From contig OV884014.1 of NCBI GenBank assembly GCA_930367205.1, positions 70,783,104 through 70,847,103 on the forward strand: DNA of 64,000 bases, given 5' to 3'. This document shows positions 62,770 through 64,000 of this stretch, one piece after another (position 1 is the stretch's first letter; the number at the start of each line of letters is the position of its first letter). Both the position numbers and the translations under genes were made by a program. The stretch is from Acanthosoma haemorrhoidale (taxonomy: Eukaryota; Arthropoda; Insecta; Hemiptera; Acanthosomatidae). Below the pieces are notes generated by a model that made no database searches, was not told where the DNA came from, and saw only the letters and a program-made list of their open reading frames with translations.

Positions 62770-63317
62770 TTTTATTTTCCCATATCCCCTTTTAATTTAC
62801 AGATAATTATAAATCCTCAGGCGAATCTATTTACAAATTATTTTTGTATTTCCTGTCACATTACTAGATTATATGCAGGTTTTGTTATTTTATAGAAATT
62901 ATATAATGAATAAACAAGTATAATGATATACATTATACGTGACTGGACTAAACTGCCTAATAAAAGTGATGGGGCTCACCTTTTTGATCAACCTTAAAAC
63001 TTACATACTAATTCTTAACCTAATTTTCCCCCGACAGTCTGTTGCCATCGATGCGGGAGGGATGGTGGGGTCATAGTGTTAAACACTGGGTTTGTCAGGT
63101 GGTGCAACGAGTCAAAAAACTTAATGTGTCTCCGGCGGATGAACTCACCCAACGACGGCACACCAAGCAACGGGTGCAGGTCAGCGTTCTTCAATCTCTC
63201 GAAAGAGGTATGTCGGACCACTGTTCGCATGATCCCATTCTAGAAGTGTTGGAGACATTTGGCAGTATTGTCAGTCAAGTGGGTATATAGCGGGGCACCG
63301 TACAGCAGAGCTGGCCG
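62770..63317 (-). mobile_element. LINE family A 3' end with RT C-terminus
   Basis: The minus frame reads LLYGAPLYTHLTDNTAKCLQHF, an internal stop, then MRTVVRHTSFERLKNADLH, LLGVPSLGEFIRRRHIKFF, HLTNPVFNTM, HRWQQTVGGKLG and a stop at about 63015. The 3' UTR follows to about 62770. The 5' truncation is at the same base as in the 53640 copy. The plus-strand frame at 63042-63290 is antisense. Confidence 0.8.
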
Positions 63318-64000
63318 GAGGACACATTTATATATTATCAGTTAGAGACGAAGTGACAGGTTGGGTGAAGTTAGCAAGTACGAAAGCCGGTAAGACCTTT
63401 GTCGTACTTTTTCTAATTCAATTTAAAGCACCGGTGATTATTGTTTAAACAGTCGCAATCGTTTTTCCAATTAAATGGGTTGGGAAGAGACGAATCTATT
63501 TATTTATCCCTTGTATGTTAGTAATAACGATTTCTAGATAATTACCCATAAAATTATACAATTCCATTAATCCTCTTTATTCTTTTGTTTGCAGAGATAG
63601 TCACGTTGGCGCGTTAGTAGATTAATTTATTGCTTGCAATAAATTGTCATTAGTGGTGCATCAGGTAGGATATGTTCTTTCTTCTTTCATTTAAGCGTCC
63701 TTTTATCGCTTTTAGGTGATTTAAATTCACTCAAAAACCCATTAAGGATTAATGAATAGAAAAACAAAGCAAGTTATTTAACCACTAATATCTGACAGTT
63801 CATTAAATGTGTTTTTACTGTTTTCTTTGTTTTGAAACGTTAGAATTCATTACCTAAATACATTATCTGCATTATTGTGCAAAAAATATGAAAAAAGCGC
63901 GTTTTGTGATTTTGAGCCAATACAGTTGTTCTTTGGAGCAGTAGAGGGGCAATTTCATTATTTAAAAAAAATATTTTATTTTATTTTTTTATAAATAGGT
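63318..64000. other. Unannotated AT-rich DNA to window end
   Basis: No gene recognised. Confidence 0.25.

Noticed and set aside
63042..63290. 82-codon plus frame
   Set aside because: Antisense of the LINE-A RT end on the minus strand.

Overview
The window is AT-rich nuclear DNA from an animal, most likely an insect. The evidence is short-to-medium introns with GT..AG borders, a Dlg5-type MAGUK gene, Jockey-like and RTE-like LINE tails, tRNA-derived SINEs, foldback elements and a Gypsy-like LTR element. A hemipteran is a guess only. There is no operon structure, CRISPR, prophage or rRNA.

Layout. (1) 1-6272, + strand: the 3' half of a Dlg5 homologue (last PDZ, SH3, HOOK, guanylate-kinase-like domain, stop), in eight exons whose phases all agree, followed by an AT-rich 3' UTR with several AATAAA signals up to about 7840. 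(2) 7.8-16.4 kb: intergenic DNA with decayed LINE tails (10.7, 12.1 and 14.1 kb) and a nested foldback element (15.36-15.77 kb). (3) 16.44-16.80 kb: a CpG-dense block with a TATA-like box, several TCAGT initiator-like motifs and a GTAAGT donor. It looks like the promoter and non-coding first exon of an unidentified + strand gene; no later exon could be recognised. (4) 17-42 kb: mostly unannotatable AT-rich DNA holding a solo LTR (20.03-20.69 kb), a degenerate reverse-transcriptase relic (24.5 kb), an RNase H/LINE tail (34.3-34.8 kb), a short inverted-repeat MITE (37.3 kb) and several GC-richer islands that might be regulatory. (5) 42-46 kb: three copies of one LINE 3' end plus SINE-like tRNA relics. 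(6) 46.016-50.620 kb: a nearly identical tandem LTR-internal-LTR-internal-LTR array of a gag-only, non-autonomous retrotransposon, in a (TA)n microsatellite. (7) 50.6-64 kb: non-coding DNA with three more copies of the 14 kb LINE tail; one is split by an insertion carrying a 184-bp-arm inverted repeat.

The only host protein-coding gene I can support is the Dlg5 homologue. Most other open frames are chance or the antisense of LINE 3' ends. The most interesting signals are the tandem gag-only LTR array and its (TA)n insertion sites, the two foldbacks, the isolated CpG-rich first-exon candidate, and two LINE tails with exactly the same 5' truncation point.
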